The notes: generated from the sequence alone by a model not told the origin. 64,000 nt of DNA from Paraglaciecola sp030730205 (GCF_052119645.1 NZ_JBGQOM010000004.1:322984-386983), one strand, 5' to 3'; shown: positions 8,765 through 18,718, numbered from the stretch's first letter. Program-made: numbers and translations.

Positions 8765-11587
8765 ATGCAACAAAGCGTGATGAAAGCATGGTGGGACTCT
8801 TCTCACATGGCTGGTGGCAACGCTGCTTATGTAGAAGAAATGTATGAAGCGTATTTAGATAACGCACAAAGTGTCTCTGAACAATGGCGTGAAATTTTCG
8901 ACAAATTACCCAAAGTTGAAGGCGTATCAGTCGAATCTAAACACAGCGTAATAAGAGAACAATTTCGCTCATTAGCCGCTTTAGGACCCGCTGCGCGGGT
9001 TGGTGGAAGTGCTTCACCTACTAGCAATACAAGTGATGAGAAGCAAGTCAAAGTATTACAGTTGATAAATGCATTTAGATTTCGTGGGCACCAACATGCC
9101 AATCTCGATCCTTTGCAGCTTTGGAAGCAGCCCAGAGTTCGTGATTTAGAACTATCTCATCATAATCTTTCCGAACAAGACTTCGATACTGTTTACAACG
9201 TTGGTTCTTACGCTATTGGCCAAGAAACAATGCCTCTGGGTGAGTTGTTTAAGTCACTGAATCGCACTTATTGTGGTTCGATTGGTACCGAATACATGCA
9301 CATCACCGACACTGAACAAAAGCGTTGGTTACAGAACCGCATCGAGTCAGTACAAGCCAAGCCTGAAGTGCCTCGTGAAGAAAAAATTGCGATTCTCAAG
9401 GGGCTTGTTGCTGCCGATGGTATGGAAAAATATCTCGGAGCTAAATTTCCGGGTGCCAAACGCTTTTCATTAGAAGGCGGTGATTCTTTGGTACCGATGT
9501 TGAAGGGACTAATTTCTCACGCTGGTAATTGCGGTACTAAAGAAGTGGTCATTGGTATGGCTCACCGCGGGCGTTTAAACGTACTTGTCAATGTTCTGGG
9601 TAAGAATCCTTCTGTGCTGTTTGATGAGTTTGCCGGTAAACACGATAATTCGTTAGGAGCCGGTGACGTTAAATACCATGCGGGTTATTCTTCAGATTTT
9701 GCTACCCCAGGTGGAAACGTCCATTTAGCGCTAGCGTTTAACCCATCTCATTTAGAAATTGTTAACCCAGTAGTGATTGGTTCGGTTAGAGCACGTCTAG
9801 ACAGACGCAACTGTACTGACGGTTCGCTTGTTTTGCCGATCACCATTCATGGTGACTCTGCGATTGCTGGCCAAGGTGTGGTGCAAGAAACCTTTAATAT
9901 GTCACAAACTCGCGGTTTCAAAGTGGGTGGCACTGTTCGTATCGTTATCAACAACCAAGTTGGTTTCACTACATCTAAAACTGAAGATACGCGTTCTACT
10001 CAGTATTGTACTGATATAGCAAAAATGGTTCAGGCGCCTATCTTCCATGTCAATGCTGACGATCCTGAAGCTGTTTTATTCGTGACAAAACTAGCTTTAG
10101 ATTATCGCAATCAGTTCAAGCGTGACGTTGTCATCGATCTAGTGTGTTACCGCCGTCATGGGCATAACGAGGCTGATGAGCCAAATGCAACTCAACCCTT
10201 AATGTACCAAAAAATCAAGAAGCATCCTGTTCCTCGCGAATTGTACGCTGATCAATTGGTAGCAGAGGGCAGTATCGAAGCCCATGAAGTTGAAAAATTA
10301 ATTGGCGATTATCGTGCAGCGCTTGATCATGGTGCTTGCGTATTAGATGAGTGGCGTCCAATGACAGAACATTCTGTCGACTGGTCACCTTACCTAGGCC
10401 ACGACTGGGACGTGAGTTACGATTGCGAAATCAGTGTAGAAAAACTTCAAGAGTTAGGTAATAAACTGTGTTCTTTCCCTGAAAGTCACCAATTACAGTC
10501 TCGTGTTGCCAAGCTTTATCAAGATCGCGTAGCGATGATTGCTCAAGAAAAACCCTTAGATTGGGGAATGGCAGAAAATTTAGCCTATGCGTCTATCGTG
10601 GATACGGGCAGTAAGATCCGTATGACCGGCCAAGACTCCGGCCGTGGTACCTTCTTCCACAGACACGCTGTTCTGCACAACCAAGCTGATGGCTCTGCCT
10701 ATATGCCGTTGCAGCATATCAGCCCTAAGCAAGGAAAAATGGAAATTTATGATTCTGTTTTGTCTGAGGCGGCGGTACTTGCTTTTGAATTTGGATATGC
10801 CACTGCTGAGCCAGGTTGTTTAACTATCTGGGAAGCTCAGTTTGGTGATTTCGCCAATGGTGCTCAAGTGGTGATTGATCAGTTCTTGAGTTCTGGTGAA
10901 GCAAAGTGGGGCCGCTTATGTGGTCTAACCTTATTGTTGCCCCACGGATATGAAGGGCAAGGACCTGAGCATAGCTCAGCTAGACTTGAACGCTTCTTAC
11001 AGTTATGTGCTGACCACAATTGGCAAGTATGTGTGCCATCTACCCCGGCTCAGGTATTTAACATGTTGCGCCGTCAAATACTCAGACCCACACGTAAGCC
11101 TTTGATTGTGATGTCTCCAAAGTCTTTGTTGCGTCATCCGCTGGCTGTCTCTTCACTCGAAGAACTCTCAACGGGGGTTTTCCATAACGTCATTGGTGAA
11201 GTAGACGAGTTAGTGCCGAGTAAGGTTAAGCGCGTAGTGTTATGTTCAGGCAAGGTTTATTACGATTTGCTCGAACAGCGTCGTAAAAATGAACAAGACG
11301 ACATCGCGATTGTTCGAATCGAACAACTCTATCCTTTCCCTCATGCTGAGTTAGCTCAGGCTATTAGTGACTATCAACATGTGACTGATTGGGTGTGGTG
11401 TCAGGAAGAACCTCAAAACCAAGGCGCTTGGTACTGTAGCCAGCACCATTTTTGGGCGTCAATCCCTGAAGGTGCAAAACTGAGTTACGCTGGTCGTCTT
11501 GCTTCTGCATCACCTGCGGTAGGGTATATTTCTGTTCACAACCAACAGCAAGCTGATTTGATTGCTGATGCATTAACAATTAAGTAA
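8765..11587 (+). CDS. sucA: 2-oxoglutarate dehydrogenase E1 component
   Basis: Thiamine-diphosphate enzyme that decarboxylates 2-oxoglutarate and reductively succinylates the lipoyl groups of SucB. The 940 residues match the family (E. coli 933). The N-terminal MKAWWDSSHMAGGNAAYVEEMYEAYL motif region is the E2-binding start. GMAHRGRLNVLVNVLGK and NNQVGFTTS belong to the thiamine-binding region, and the C-terminal half shows the transketolase-like domain (GQDSGRGTFFHRHAVLHNQ). AAGGGA precedes the ATG. It is 9 nt from sucB. The E3 partner (lpd) is not in the window. Confidence 0.96.
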   Translation: MQQSVMKAWWDSSHMAGGNAAYVEEMYEAYLDNAQSVSEQWREIFDKLPKVEGVSVESKHSVIREQFRSLAALGPAARVGGSASPTSNTSDEKQVKVLQLINAFRFRGHQHANLDPLQLWKQPRVRDLELSHHNLSEQDFDTVYNVGSYAIGQETMPLGELFKSLNRTYCGSIGTEYMHITDTEQKRWLQNRIESVQAKPEVPREEKIAILKGLVAADGMEKYLGAKFPGAKRFSLEGGDSLVPMLKGLISHAGNCGTKEVVIGMAHRGRLNVLVNVLGKNPSVLFDEFAGKHDNSLGAGDVKYHAGYSSDFATPGGNVHLALAFNPSHLEIVNPVVIGSVRARLDRRNCTDGSLVLPITIHGDSAIAGQGVVQETFNMSQTRGFKVGGTVRIVINNQVGFTTSKTEDTRSTQYCTDIAKMVQAPIFHVNADDPEAVLFVTKLALDYRNQFKRDVVIDLVCYRRHGHNEADEPNATQPLMYQKIKKHPVPRELYADQLVAEGSIEAHEVEKLIGDYRAALDHGACVLDEWRPMTEHSVDWSPYLGHDWDVSYDCEISVEKLQELGNKLCSFPESHQLQSRVAKLYQDRVAMIAQEKPLDWGMAENLAYASIVDTGSKIRMTGQDSGRGTFFHRHAVLHNQADGSAYMPLQHISPKQGKMEIYDSVLSEAAVLAFEFGYATAEPGCLTIWEAQFGDFANGAQVVIDQFLSSGEAKWGRLCGLTLLLPHGYEGQGPEHSSARLERFLQLCADHNWQVCVPSTPAQVFNMLRRQILRPTRKPLIVMSPKSLLRHPLAVSSLEELSTGVFHNVIGEVDELVPSKVKRVVLCSGKVYYDLLEQRRKNEQDDIAIVRIEQLYPFPHAELAQAISDYQHVTDWVWCQEEPQNQGAWYCSQHHFWASIPEGAKLSYAGRLASASPAVGYISVHNQQQADLIADALTIK

Positions 11588-11596
11588 GGAACCAGT

Positions 11597-13084
11597 ATGA
11601 CTATTGATATAAAAGTACCGGTATTGCCAGAATCAGTGGCTGATGCATCGATTGCAACTTGGCATGTGAAAGTTGGCGAAAAGGTCAGCCGTGATCAAAG
11701 CATTGTAGATATAGAGACAGACAAGGTAGTACTTGAAGTTGTTGCTCCAGCAGATGGTGTAATCAGTGAAATATTCCAAGTCGAAGGTGAAACTGTTCTT
11801 GGCGAGCAGGTTATCGCTAAATTTGAATCAGGTGCCAGTGCTGCTAAAGAGAGTAGCGCTCCAGCACCTACCGCAAAAGAAACTTCAAACAGTAAAGGTG
11901 AAGCAGTGGAAATTAAGGTACCGGTACTGCCCGAGTCAGTGGCAGATGCAACAATAGCAACTTGGCATGTTAAACCAGGCGAAGCTATCTCTCGTGATCA
12001 GAATTTGGTTGATATTGAAACCGATAAAGTGGTGCTAGAAGTTGTTGCGCCAGCTGACGGTTCACTTAGTGAAATCTTGTTTGAAGAAGGTGCCACAGTT
12101 TCAGGTGAACAAGTGATCGCTTTGTTTACTGCTGGCGCTGCGCCTGCGGTAAGTACTCCAGCTGCAGATTCGGCGAGTCCTGCATCGAATGAAGAAAATG
12201 ATGCATTGAGTCCATCTGTGAGAAGATTACTTGCAGAAAAAGGCTTAGATGCAGCAAAAATTAAAGGTACAGGTAAAGGCGGTCGTGTAACCAAAGAAGA
12301 CGTTGAGAAATTCCTACAGGCGCCAGTTGCTTCTGCTAAAAGTGCATCATCAAGTGCTGCAGCTCCAGTCTTAAACGTGGGGAGCCGCACAGAGAAACGT
12401 GTGCCGATGACTCGTTTACGTAAAACGATTGCAACTCGTTTGTTGGAAGCAAAAAACAGCACGGCAATGTTAACGACATTTAACGAAGTTAACATGAAGC
12501 CCATTATGGACTTGCGCAAGCAGTATCAAGATAGTTTCGAAAAACGTCATGGCATTCGTTTAGGTTTTATGTCGTTTTATGTTAAAGCGGTAACAGAAGC
12601 ACTGAAGCGTTTCCCTGAAGTTAACGCTTCAATTGATGGCGATGATATTTGTTACCATAACTACTTTGACATCTCAATTGCCGTATCGACACCGCGTGGC
12701 CTAGTTACGCCGATATTGCGTGATTGCGATACGCTAGGAATGGCTGGCATCGAATCTGGCATCCGCGACTTAGCGGTAAAAGGTCGTGATGGCAAACTGA
12801 CGATGGAAGATATGCAAGGTGGTAATTTCACTATTACTAACGGCGGTGTTTTTGGCTCTCTATTGTCTACGCCTATTATCAATTTGCCACAAAGTGCAAT
12901 TTTAGGGATGCATAAAATTCAAGACAGACCAATGGCAGTTAACGGCAAAGTAGAAATTTTGCCCATGATGTATTTGGCACTTTCTTATGACCACAGAATC
13001 ATTGACGGTAAAGAGTCGGTGGGGTTTTTGGTTACCATTAAGGAAATGCTTGAAGATCCTACACGTTTGTTGCTAGACGTGTAA
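11597..13084 (+). CDS. sucB: 2-oxoglutarate dehydrogenase E2 (dihydrolipoyl succinyltransferase), two lipoyl domains
   Basis: Core of the 2-oxoglutarate dehydrogenase complex; moves the succinyl group from lipoate to CoA. It has two tandem lipoyl domains, each with an IETDKVVLEV loop, with lipoyl lysines at about K43 and K144, joined by Ala/Ser/Pro-rich linkers. A peripheral-subunit-binding domain (SPSVRRLLAEKGL) and the catalytic acyltransferase domain with SYDHRIIDGKE near the C-terminus follow. At 495 residues it is longer than E. coli SucB (405, one lipoyl domain) because of the extra domain. TAAGGA precedes the ATG. Confidence 0.94.
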   Translation: MTIDIKVPVLPESVADASIATWHVKVGEKVSRDQSIVDIETDKVVLEVVAPADGVISEIFQVEGETVLGEQVIAKFESGASAAKESSAPAPTAKETSNSKGEAVEIKVPVLPESVADATIATWHVKPGEAISRDQNLVDIETDKVVLEVVAPADGSLSEILFEEGATVSGEQVIALFTAGAAPAVSTPAADSASPASNEENDALSPSVRRLLAEKGLDAAKIKGTGKGGRVTKEDVEKFLQAPVASAKSASSSAAAPVLNVGSRTEKRVPMTRLRKTIATRLLEAKNSTAMLTTFNEVNMKPIMDLRKQYQDSFEKRHGIRLGFMSFYVKAVTEALKRFPEVNASIDGDDICYHNYFDISIAVSTPRGLVTPILRDCDTLGMAGIESGIRDLAVKGRDGKLTMEDMQGGNFTITNGGVFGSLLSTPIINLPQSAILGMHKIQDRPMAVNGKVEILPMMYLALSYDHRIIDGKESVGFLVTIKEMLEDPTRLLLDV

Positions 13085-13094
13085 TGTAAACGAG

Positions 13095-13146
13095 GTAAGT
13101 AGCAATTCGTTACTTACTGAAGTGCCGTTTTCTTGTTGAAAACGGC
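13095..13146 (+). other. Two tandem hairpins between sucB and sucC
   Basis: GTAAGTA/TACTTAC (13095-13117) and GCCGTTTTC/GAAAACGGC (13124-13146, 9-bp stem, TTGTT loop) lie in the 118-nt gap. There is no clear T tract after either, so they are more likely processing or partial-termination structures than a full stop. Confidence 0.45.
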
Positions 13147-13202
13147 TTCTAATCAAGCTGCATAATTGCGGCTTTTTCTAAATTAAAACGGATAGATACA
13201 CC

Positions 13203-14369
13203 ATGAATTTGCATGAATATCAAGGCAAGCAGCTATTCAAAGAGTATGGTTTGCCAGTTTCTGAAGGGTTTGCCACTGATACTCCTGAAGCGGCGGCTGA
13301 AGCAGCTGACAAAATTGGCGGAACTGAGTGGGTAGTAAAATGCCAAGTACATGCTGGCGGTCGCGGTAAGGCTGGCGGTGTTAAGTTGGTAAAATCTAAA
13401 GAAGAGATCAAAGCATTTGCTCAAAAATGGTTAGGTCAAAACTTAGTAACTTTTCAAACTGACGAAAATGGTCAACCTGTCAGTAAGATCTTGGTTGAAT
13501 CTTGCACTGACATCGCAGATGAGCTTTATTTAGGTGCAGTTGTTGATCGTACTTCACGTCGTATCGTTTTCATGGCTTCGACTGAAGGCGGTGTAGAAAT
13601 CGAAACTGTTGCTCATGAAACACCAGAAAAGATTTTAAAAGCTGAAATCGATCCTATCGTTGGTGCTCAGCCTTATCAAGCACGCGAAATGGCGTTTAAA
13701 CTTGGTTTACAAGGCGTTCAAATTAAACAGTTTACGCAAATCTTTTTGGGTTTAGCGAAAATGTTCGTTGATTTGGATATTGCGTTGATCGAAATCAATC
13801 CACTTGTTATCAAAACTGATGGCAACATTCACTGTCTAGACGCTAAAGTAGCCATCGACGGCAATGCGGCTTATCGACAGCCAAAAATTCGTGAAATGCA
13901 TGATCCATCACAAGATGACGCACGTGAAGCTGAAGCGGCGAAATGGGAACTTAACTACGTTGCATTAGACGGTAACGTTGGTTGTATGGTTAATGGTGCC
14001 GGTCTTGCTATGGGTACTATGGATATCGTAAACCTTCACGGTGGCAAACCCGCTAATTTCCTTGACGTTGGCGGCGGTGCCACCAAGCAACGTGTTGCTG
14101 AAGCGTTTAAAATTATCTTATCTGATAAGAATGTTAAAGCGGTTTTAGTTAACATCTTTGGTGGTATCGTTCGTTGTGACATGATCGCAGAAGGTATCAT
14201 TGGCGCTGTTAAAGAGGTTGGTGTTAACGTACCTGTTGTTGTTCGTCTTGAAGGCACTAACGCTGAACTAGGTCGTGAAGTACTAGCAAAGTCTGGCCTT
14301 GATATTATCGCTGCAAGCAGTTTAACTGATGCGGCCCAGCAAGTTGTTAAAGCCGCGGAGGGCAAATAA
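13203..14369 (+). CDS. sucC: Succinyl-CoA synthetase beta subunit (ADP-forming)
   Basis: Nucleotide-binding subunit of the step making ATP or GTP from succinyl-CoA. The 388 residues equal the E. coli length. It begins MNLHEYQGKQLFKEYGLPV, the ATP-grasp start; CQVHAGGRGKAGGVKLV near residue 44 is the nucleotide-binding segment, and the C-terminal NIFGGIVRCDMIAEGI is the CoA-ligase domain signature. Its stop codon shares one base with the sucD start (TAATG), so translation is coupled. Confidence 0.96.
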   Translation: MNLHEYQGKQLFKEYGLPVSEGFATDTPEAAAEAADKIGGTEWVVKCQVHAGGRGKAGGVKLVKSKEEIKAFAQKWLGQNLVTFQTDENGQPVSKILVESCTDIADELYLGAVVDRTSRRIVFMASTEGGVEIETVAHETPEKILKAEIDPIVGAQPYQAREMAFKLGLQGVQIKQFTQIFLGLAKMFVDLDIALIEINPLVIKTDGNIHCLDAKVAIDGNAAYRQPKIREMHDPSQDDAREAEAAKWELNYVALDGNVGCMVNGAGLAMGTMDIVNLHGGKPANFLDVGGGATKQRVAEAFKIILSDKNVKAVLVNIFGGIVRCDMIAEGIIGAVKEVGVNVPVVVRLEGTNAELGREVLAKSGLDIIAASSLTDAAQQVVKAAEGK

Positions 14370-15241
14370 TGTCTGTATTAATTAATAAAGACACCAAAGT
14401 TATCTGCCAGGGTTTCACCGGCGGTCAGGGTACATTCCACTCTGAGCAAGCAATTGCTTATGGGACAAAAATGGTTGGCGGTGTAACACCTGGTAAAGGT
14501 GGCACGACACATCTTGGTTTACCCGTTTTCAATACAGTACGTGAAGCGGTCCAAGAAACGGGCGCAACAGCGACAGTAATCTATGTACCAGCCGCGTTTT
14601 GTAAAGATTCTATCGTTGAAGCTGCTGATGCAGGTATCGAATTGATCATTTGTATCACTGAAGGTATCCCCACTATCGACATGTTGTTTGTGAAAGAATA
14701 TTTGAACGTAAAAGGCGTTCGAATGATCGGTCCAAACTGCCCAGGCGTGATTACTCCTGGTGAATGTAAGATCGGTATCATGCCTGGACATATTCACAAG
14801 CCAGGTAAAGTGGGTATCGTTTCTCGTTCTGGTACATTGACTTACGAAGCCGTAAAACAAACTACTGATGAAGGTTTTGGTCAATCTACTTGTGTTGGTA
14901 TTGGTGGTGATCCAATCCCTGGTTCTAACTTCATCGATATTTTGAAGTTGTTCCAAGAGGATCCTCAAACTGAAGCCATCGTTATGATCGGTGAGATCGG
15001 TGGATCTGCTGAAGAAGAAGCTGCTGCTTATATCAAAGCACATGTGACTAAGCCTGTTGTTTCCTACATCGCTGGTGTGACTGCACCTGCTGGTAAACGT
15101 ATGGGGCACGCTGGCGCCATAATTGCTGGTGGTAAAGGTACAGCTGATGAGAAGTTTAAAGCCTTAGAAGATGCAGGTGTCAAAACCGTGCGTTCTTTAG
15201 CTGATATAGGTAAAGGTTTACGCGAAATTACTGGTTGGTAA
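14369..15241 (+). CDS. sucD: Succinyl-CoA synthetase alpha subunit
   Basis: CoA-binding subunit carrying the phosphohistidine. The 290 residues are typical. FTGGQGTFHSEQAI near residue 15 and GPNCPGVITPGECKIGIMPG form the CoA and phosphate sites, and GKRMGHAGAIIAGGKGTA holds the active-site His (about 247). It overlaps sucC by one base and is the last gene of the sdh-suc block; an intrinsic terminator follows 23 nt after the stop. Confidence 0.96.
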   Translation: MSVLINKDTKVICQGFTGGQGTFHSEQAIAYGTKMVGGVTPGKGGTTHLGLPVFNTVREAVQETGATATVIYVPAAFCKDSIVEAADAGIELIICITEGIPTIDMLFVKEYLNVKGVRMIGPNCPGVITPGECKIGIMPGHIHKPGKVGIVSRSGTLTYEAVKQTTDEGFGQSTCVGIGGDPIPGSNFIDILKLFQEDPQTEAIVMIGEIGGSAEEEAAAYIKAHVTKPVVSYIAGVTAPAGKRMGHAGAIIAGGKGTADEKFKALEDAGVKTVRSLADIGKGLREITGW

Positions 15242-15263
15242 GGTAAGCTAAACATCGAGTTAG

Positions 15264-15291
15264 AAACCCGCTTTTATGCGGGTTTTTTGTT
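15264..15291 (+). terminator. Rho-independent terminator of the sdh-suc block
   Basis: AACCCGC (15265-15271) pairs with GCGGGTT (15278-15284), followed by a T run. Confidence 0.88.
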
Positions 15292-15621
15292 TTCTCGTCT
15301 CTATATTTTTATAAACATGCCCACTACATACACTTTCCTGCCTAATAACGTGTCCTTTTGCGCTAATTGAGAAGTTTTTGTTCCGTAAGTTGTACTATTT
15401 TTACCTGTAAACTACAGTCTTTTTTGTAAGGCTCCTTATCATGTAAATGGGTTATAACGTTGAGGTTTTTCAGAAACTAGGTACGAGCCGGCTATGGCTC
15501 AGTATTCTGCTCATACTAAACCATTTCAGTTTTCCATTTTCTTTATGGGGCGTTGCCGATTTTTTAACATTCATACGCCGTATTTGTTGCCAACTTGTAA
15601 AATTATTAACTAATTGTGCAG

Positions 15622-15635
15622 TGAATACGTATGCA
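15622..15635. promoter_or_regulatory. Palindromic operator upstream of the first receptor gene
   Basis: TGAATACGTATGCA, a 14-bp near-perfect palindrome centred on CG as in many LacI-family operators. The same motif is found before the second receptor gene and the alpha-amylase gene, each time 5 bp upstream of a -35 box. No LacI-type regulator gene is in the window. Confidence 0.7.
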
Positions 15636-15640
15636 GTGCG

Positions 15641-15670
15641 TTGAGTCATTGCCTATGCTACCTGTAGTAT
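15641..15670 (+). promoter_or_regulatory. Promoter of the first TonB-dependent receptor gene
   Basis: TTGAGT (15641-15646), 18-bp spacer, TAGTAT (15665-15670), 92 nt before the ATG. The remainder of the 520-bp gap from 15242 holds the suc terminator, and I see no gene in it. Confidence 0.55.
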
Positions 15671-15761
15671 TCGGCCTAGAAAAACAAAAATGTAACAATT
15701 GAATGTGAGTTTTTAACGTTTCATTGTTTGCATCAGTAACTCTTAAAAACGGGACACACAT

Positions 15762-18665
15762 ATGAAGTACTTCAAACCTAATTTAATTAAAGCGGCACTT
15801 ATCACCAGTGGTTTTGCAGTGGGATTAACCCCAGCCTTAGCCCAAGAAACACCTGAATCTGACAATCTTGAGGTGATTCAAGTCTCCGGTATACGTGGCT
15901 CACTTATCAGAGCACAAGCGGTGAAGCAGGACAATACCTCAATCGTTGAAGCGTTATCAGCAGAAGATATTGGTAAATTACCCGATTCCTCAATTGCTGA
16001 ATCATTGTCTAGATTACCAGGTTTATCAGGTGAGCGCGTAGGTGGACGCACTTCTGGTATTTCTGTCCGTGGTTTTAAAGAAGACTTTACAGGTACGTCG
16101 TTAAATGGCCGTGAACTGATTGGTATTGGTGATAACCGGGGTGTTGAATACGATTTGTACCCATCAGAAATCATGACGGGTGCAACGATTTACAAAACCA
16201 CTGATGCCACTTTGATGGTTCAAGGTATTGGCGGTACAGTTGATTTGCAAACAGTTCGCCCTCTACAAGCCCAAGAAACCTTAACCTTAAACGGAAATTA
16301 TGAATTAAGCGGCAGTGAAGCAGATAATCCAGAGTTTGATAATAAAGGGCACCGTGTTTCATTGTCTTTTGTTGAAAAATTTGCAGATGACACCATCGGG
16401 ATTGCGGTCGCACTAGCCACATCAAAGTCACCCAACAATCAACGTAAGTATGGTGTCTGGGGATACAGTGAAAATGACGATGGTCAGATATTGCCTAGTG
16501 GTTTAGACACTCAAGCTATCAGCACTGAGTTGAAACGCGATACTGCTTCAGTTGTTTTACAATTTCAGCCTACAGATGACCTTAGCATCACCCTTGATGC
16601 ACTTAATATCGATTACTCTGACTCTGGGGTTATTCGCGGCTTTATTGAGCCCTTTAACGCTATAAATGTCACAGGCTCTGGTACCAGTTCTACTGGCACG
16701 CAAGTCGGTGCTAACCCAGTATTAAGAACTGACCCAGCGCAAAAAGACGGTGATTTGAAAGTGTTTGGCCTAAATGTTGAGTACAATCTGAATGATAACT
16801 GGTCGGTAGAACTTGACGCGGCAAATAGCAAATCAACTAAACGTGATTTACGTGGCGAGTCCTATGCTGGCTTAGCGCGAAATGGTGCCCTTACCAGTGA
16901 AGAGTTTGGCACACGTACCTTTGAAATGAGCCCTGATGGCGTATTTTTCACCGGCTCTACAGGTTTAGACGCCTTTGCTGACCCGACCGCGCTACAACTT
17001 GCTGGCCCACAAGAGTGGGGTGGTGGTTTAGCTAACTTGGCTTCACAATTTGAAACTGATGTCTTAAAAGCTAATGGTGACCCTTACAGCTACTTTAATG
17101 CTCAAGACGGTTTCTTAAACTACGCCGATTTCAGTGAAGAATTGACCACGGTTAAGCTGGAAGTTGTTGGTATACTTGAGGGTGACTTCTTTACTCAAGT
17201 GACTGCAGGTGTTAATTACAGCGACCGCTATAAAGATAAAGAAAACAAAGGCTTTTTTGCGACGTCTGAATCTTACCCTTTATCAACTGCAATTCCTTCA
17301 AATTATTTGTATAACGGTTTAGCTGACTTAACGTGGGCCGGATTTGGTTATGTTGTTGCTTATGATGGTTTTGCACCTTATGAAGATGGTACTTATACCT
17401 TAAATGACGCTGGTTTACTTGAGCCGGACCGTTTAGGCGATACCTATACCGTTGACGAAGAAGTCACCACCTTATATATCAAAGGTGACTTTGAAACTGA
17501 GTTAGGCGATTTCCCTGTCAGAGGTAACATCGGTGTGCAATACGTGCAAACAGATCAAAGCTCATCTGGTTATACAGGTGTTGTTGGCGCTAACTTTGCT
17601 GTGTGCGATGCCGACAACAATCAACAAATTGATGCTGAATGTGAAACGTCTATTGGTACCGATTACAATCACGTACTACCTAGTTTAAATGTCAGTGTTG
17701 AAGTGGGTGATAACAAGTTTGTGCGTTTTGCCGCCAATAAAACCATTAGCCGCGCACGTATTGATCAAATGAAAGCCTCTGGTTTTGTCAAATTTGACCA
17801 AAACATTGACTTAATCTCTATTCCTAATACTCAAGCAGCGGTAGCAGAATATGGTTCACCTTGGTCTAAGTTTGCAGGTAATCCTTTGCTCAAGCCTTTA
17901 GAATCAAATAACGTTGATTTATCATTTGAAAACTATTTTGAAGATGAGGGTTATGTATCAGTTGCGGTATTTTATAAAGACCTCGTTAACTGGACTCGCG
18001 ATGGAAATTTATCTATCAATTTCAGAAACGATGAAACCAACAACGGTGCAGATTACTTTATTCCAGGTTTCCATGATCGTGTGGTGACCACTTCAGGTTT
18101 ATATGGTCCAGCAAACGTGCAGTACACCGCTGGTGACACCGTAACCCCCCCTGATTTTGGTACGTTTTCGTATTTTGAAGATGGCTTAACCGGTACTGTT
18201 AAAGGTGCGGAGTTAACCGCTAATGTGCCTATGACCGTCATCTCTGATGCGCTTGAAGGCTTTGGTATTGCCGCATCTGCAACCTTAATTGATGCCGAAT
18301 TAGAAGATGGCTCACCCATTCCGGGCCAGTCAGATAGAACCTATTCATTGACCGCTTATTACGCGATGGATGGTTTTGAAATTCGGATCGCCGGAACCGA
18401 CCGCTCAGGTTTCTCAACCTATCAACGTGGTGGCTCCAATAAAATTGAGAGTGCAACACGTAACGGTGTAACGTTGGTAGATGCGCAAATCTCGTATGAC
18501 TTCGAAAATTCAAGTAACGATTATTTGAATGGTCTACGTGTGTCATTGCAAGGGACTAACTTGACCGATGTAGATGAAGAAACCGTTGATGGTAATGGTA
18601 TCGTGACCTTACGTCGTCAGTTTGGACCCTCGTACATGCTCAACTTCAACTATTCTTTTTATTAG
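15762..18665 (+). CDS. TonB-dependent receptor, probable maltodextrin transporter
   Basis: Outer-membrane energised transporter of 967 residues. A signal peptide ends near residue 27 (PALAQ). A TonB-box-like segment, EVIQVSGIRGS, lies at about 37-47, followed by the plug domain (IVEALSAEDIGKLPDSSIAESLSRLPGL; ISVRGFKEDFTGTSLNGREL) and a 22-strand-type barrel ending in NFNYSFY with the terminal aromatic residue. The plug sequence resembles the large Xanthomonas/Caulobacter-type sugar receptors (TIGR01782-like). Substrate is inferred from the neighbouring pullulanase, amylase and GH31 genes and the shared operator. It begins MKYFKPNLIKAALITSGFA, very like the second receptor. Confidence 0.88.
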   Translation: MKYFKPNLIKAALITSGFAVGLTPALAQETPESDNLEVIQVSGIRGSLIRAQAVKQDNTSIVEALSAEDIGKLPDSSIAESLSRLPGLSGERVGGRTSGISVRGFKEDFTGTSLNGRELIGIGDNRGVEYDLYPSEIMTGATIYKTTDATLMVQGIGGTVDLQTVRPLQAQETLTLNGNYELSGSEADNPEFDNKGHRVSLSFVEKFADDTIGIAVALATSKSPNNQRKYGVWGYSENDDGQILPSGLDTQAISTELKRDTASVVLQFQPTDDLSITLDALNIDYSDSGVIRGFIEPFNAINVTGSGTSSTGTQVGANPVLRTDPAQKDGDLKVFGLNVEYNLNDNWSVELDAANSKSTKRDLRGESYAGLARNGALTSEEFGTRTFEMSPDGVFFTGSTGLDAFADPTALQLAGPQEWGGGLANLASQFETDVLKANGDPYSYFNAQDGFLNYADFSEELTTVKLEVVGILEGDFFTQVTAGVNYSDRYKDKENKGFFATSESYPLSTAIPSNYLYNGLADLTWAGFGYVVAYDGFAPYEDGTYTLNDAGLLEPDRLGDTYTVDEEVTTLYIKGDFETELGDFPVRGNIGVQYVQTDQSSSGYTGVVGANFAVCDADNNQQIDAECETSIGTDYNHVLPSLNVSVEVGDNKFVRFAANKTISRARIDQMKASGFVKFDQNIDLISIPNTQAAVAEYGSPWSKFAGNPLLKPLESNNVDLSFENYFEDEGYVSVAVFYKDLVNWTRDGNLSINFRNDETNNGADYFIPGFHDRVVTTSGLYGPANVQYTAGDTVTPPDFGTFSYFEDGLTGTVKGAELTANVPMTVISDALEGFGIAASATLIDAELEDGSPIPGQSDRTYSLTAYYAMDGFEIRIAGTDRSGFSTYQRGGSNKIESATRNGVTLVDAQISYDFENSSNDYLNGLRVSLQGTNLTDVDEETVDGNGIVTLRRQFGPSYMLNFNYSFY

Positions 18666-18680
18666 AAAATAGTGAGTTTA

Positions 18681-18718
18681 AAAGACTCCTTAAGTTCATT
18701 GCTTAAGGGGTCTTTTTT
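18681..18718 (+). terminator. Rho-independent terminator after the first receptor gene
   Basis: AAAGACTCCTTAAG (18681-18694) pairs with CTTAAGGGGTCTTT (18702-18715) with one G-T pair, ending in a T6 tract. The halogenase-like gene starts only 50 nt later, so it is expressed by read-through or by its own promoter. Confidence 0.88.

Noticed and set aside
11998..12519. 173-residue antisense frame in sucB
   Set aside because: Shadow of the Ala/Ser-rich sucB linker on the other strand.
14519..15109. 196-residue antisense frame in sucD
   Set aside because: It mirrors a well-supported sucD and has no protein-family features.
15570..15586. TTCATACGCCGTATTTG as a further starch operator
   Set aside because: The half-sites ATACG and CGTAT are separated instead of overlapping at CG, so the spacing differs from the four good sites.
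15447..15644. 65-residue open frame before the first receptor gene
   Set aside because: No ribosome site or family resemblance, and it runs over the operator; most likely chance.
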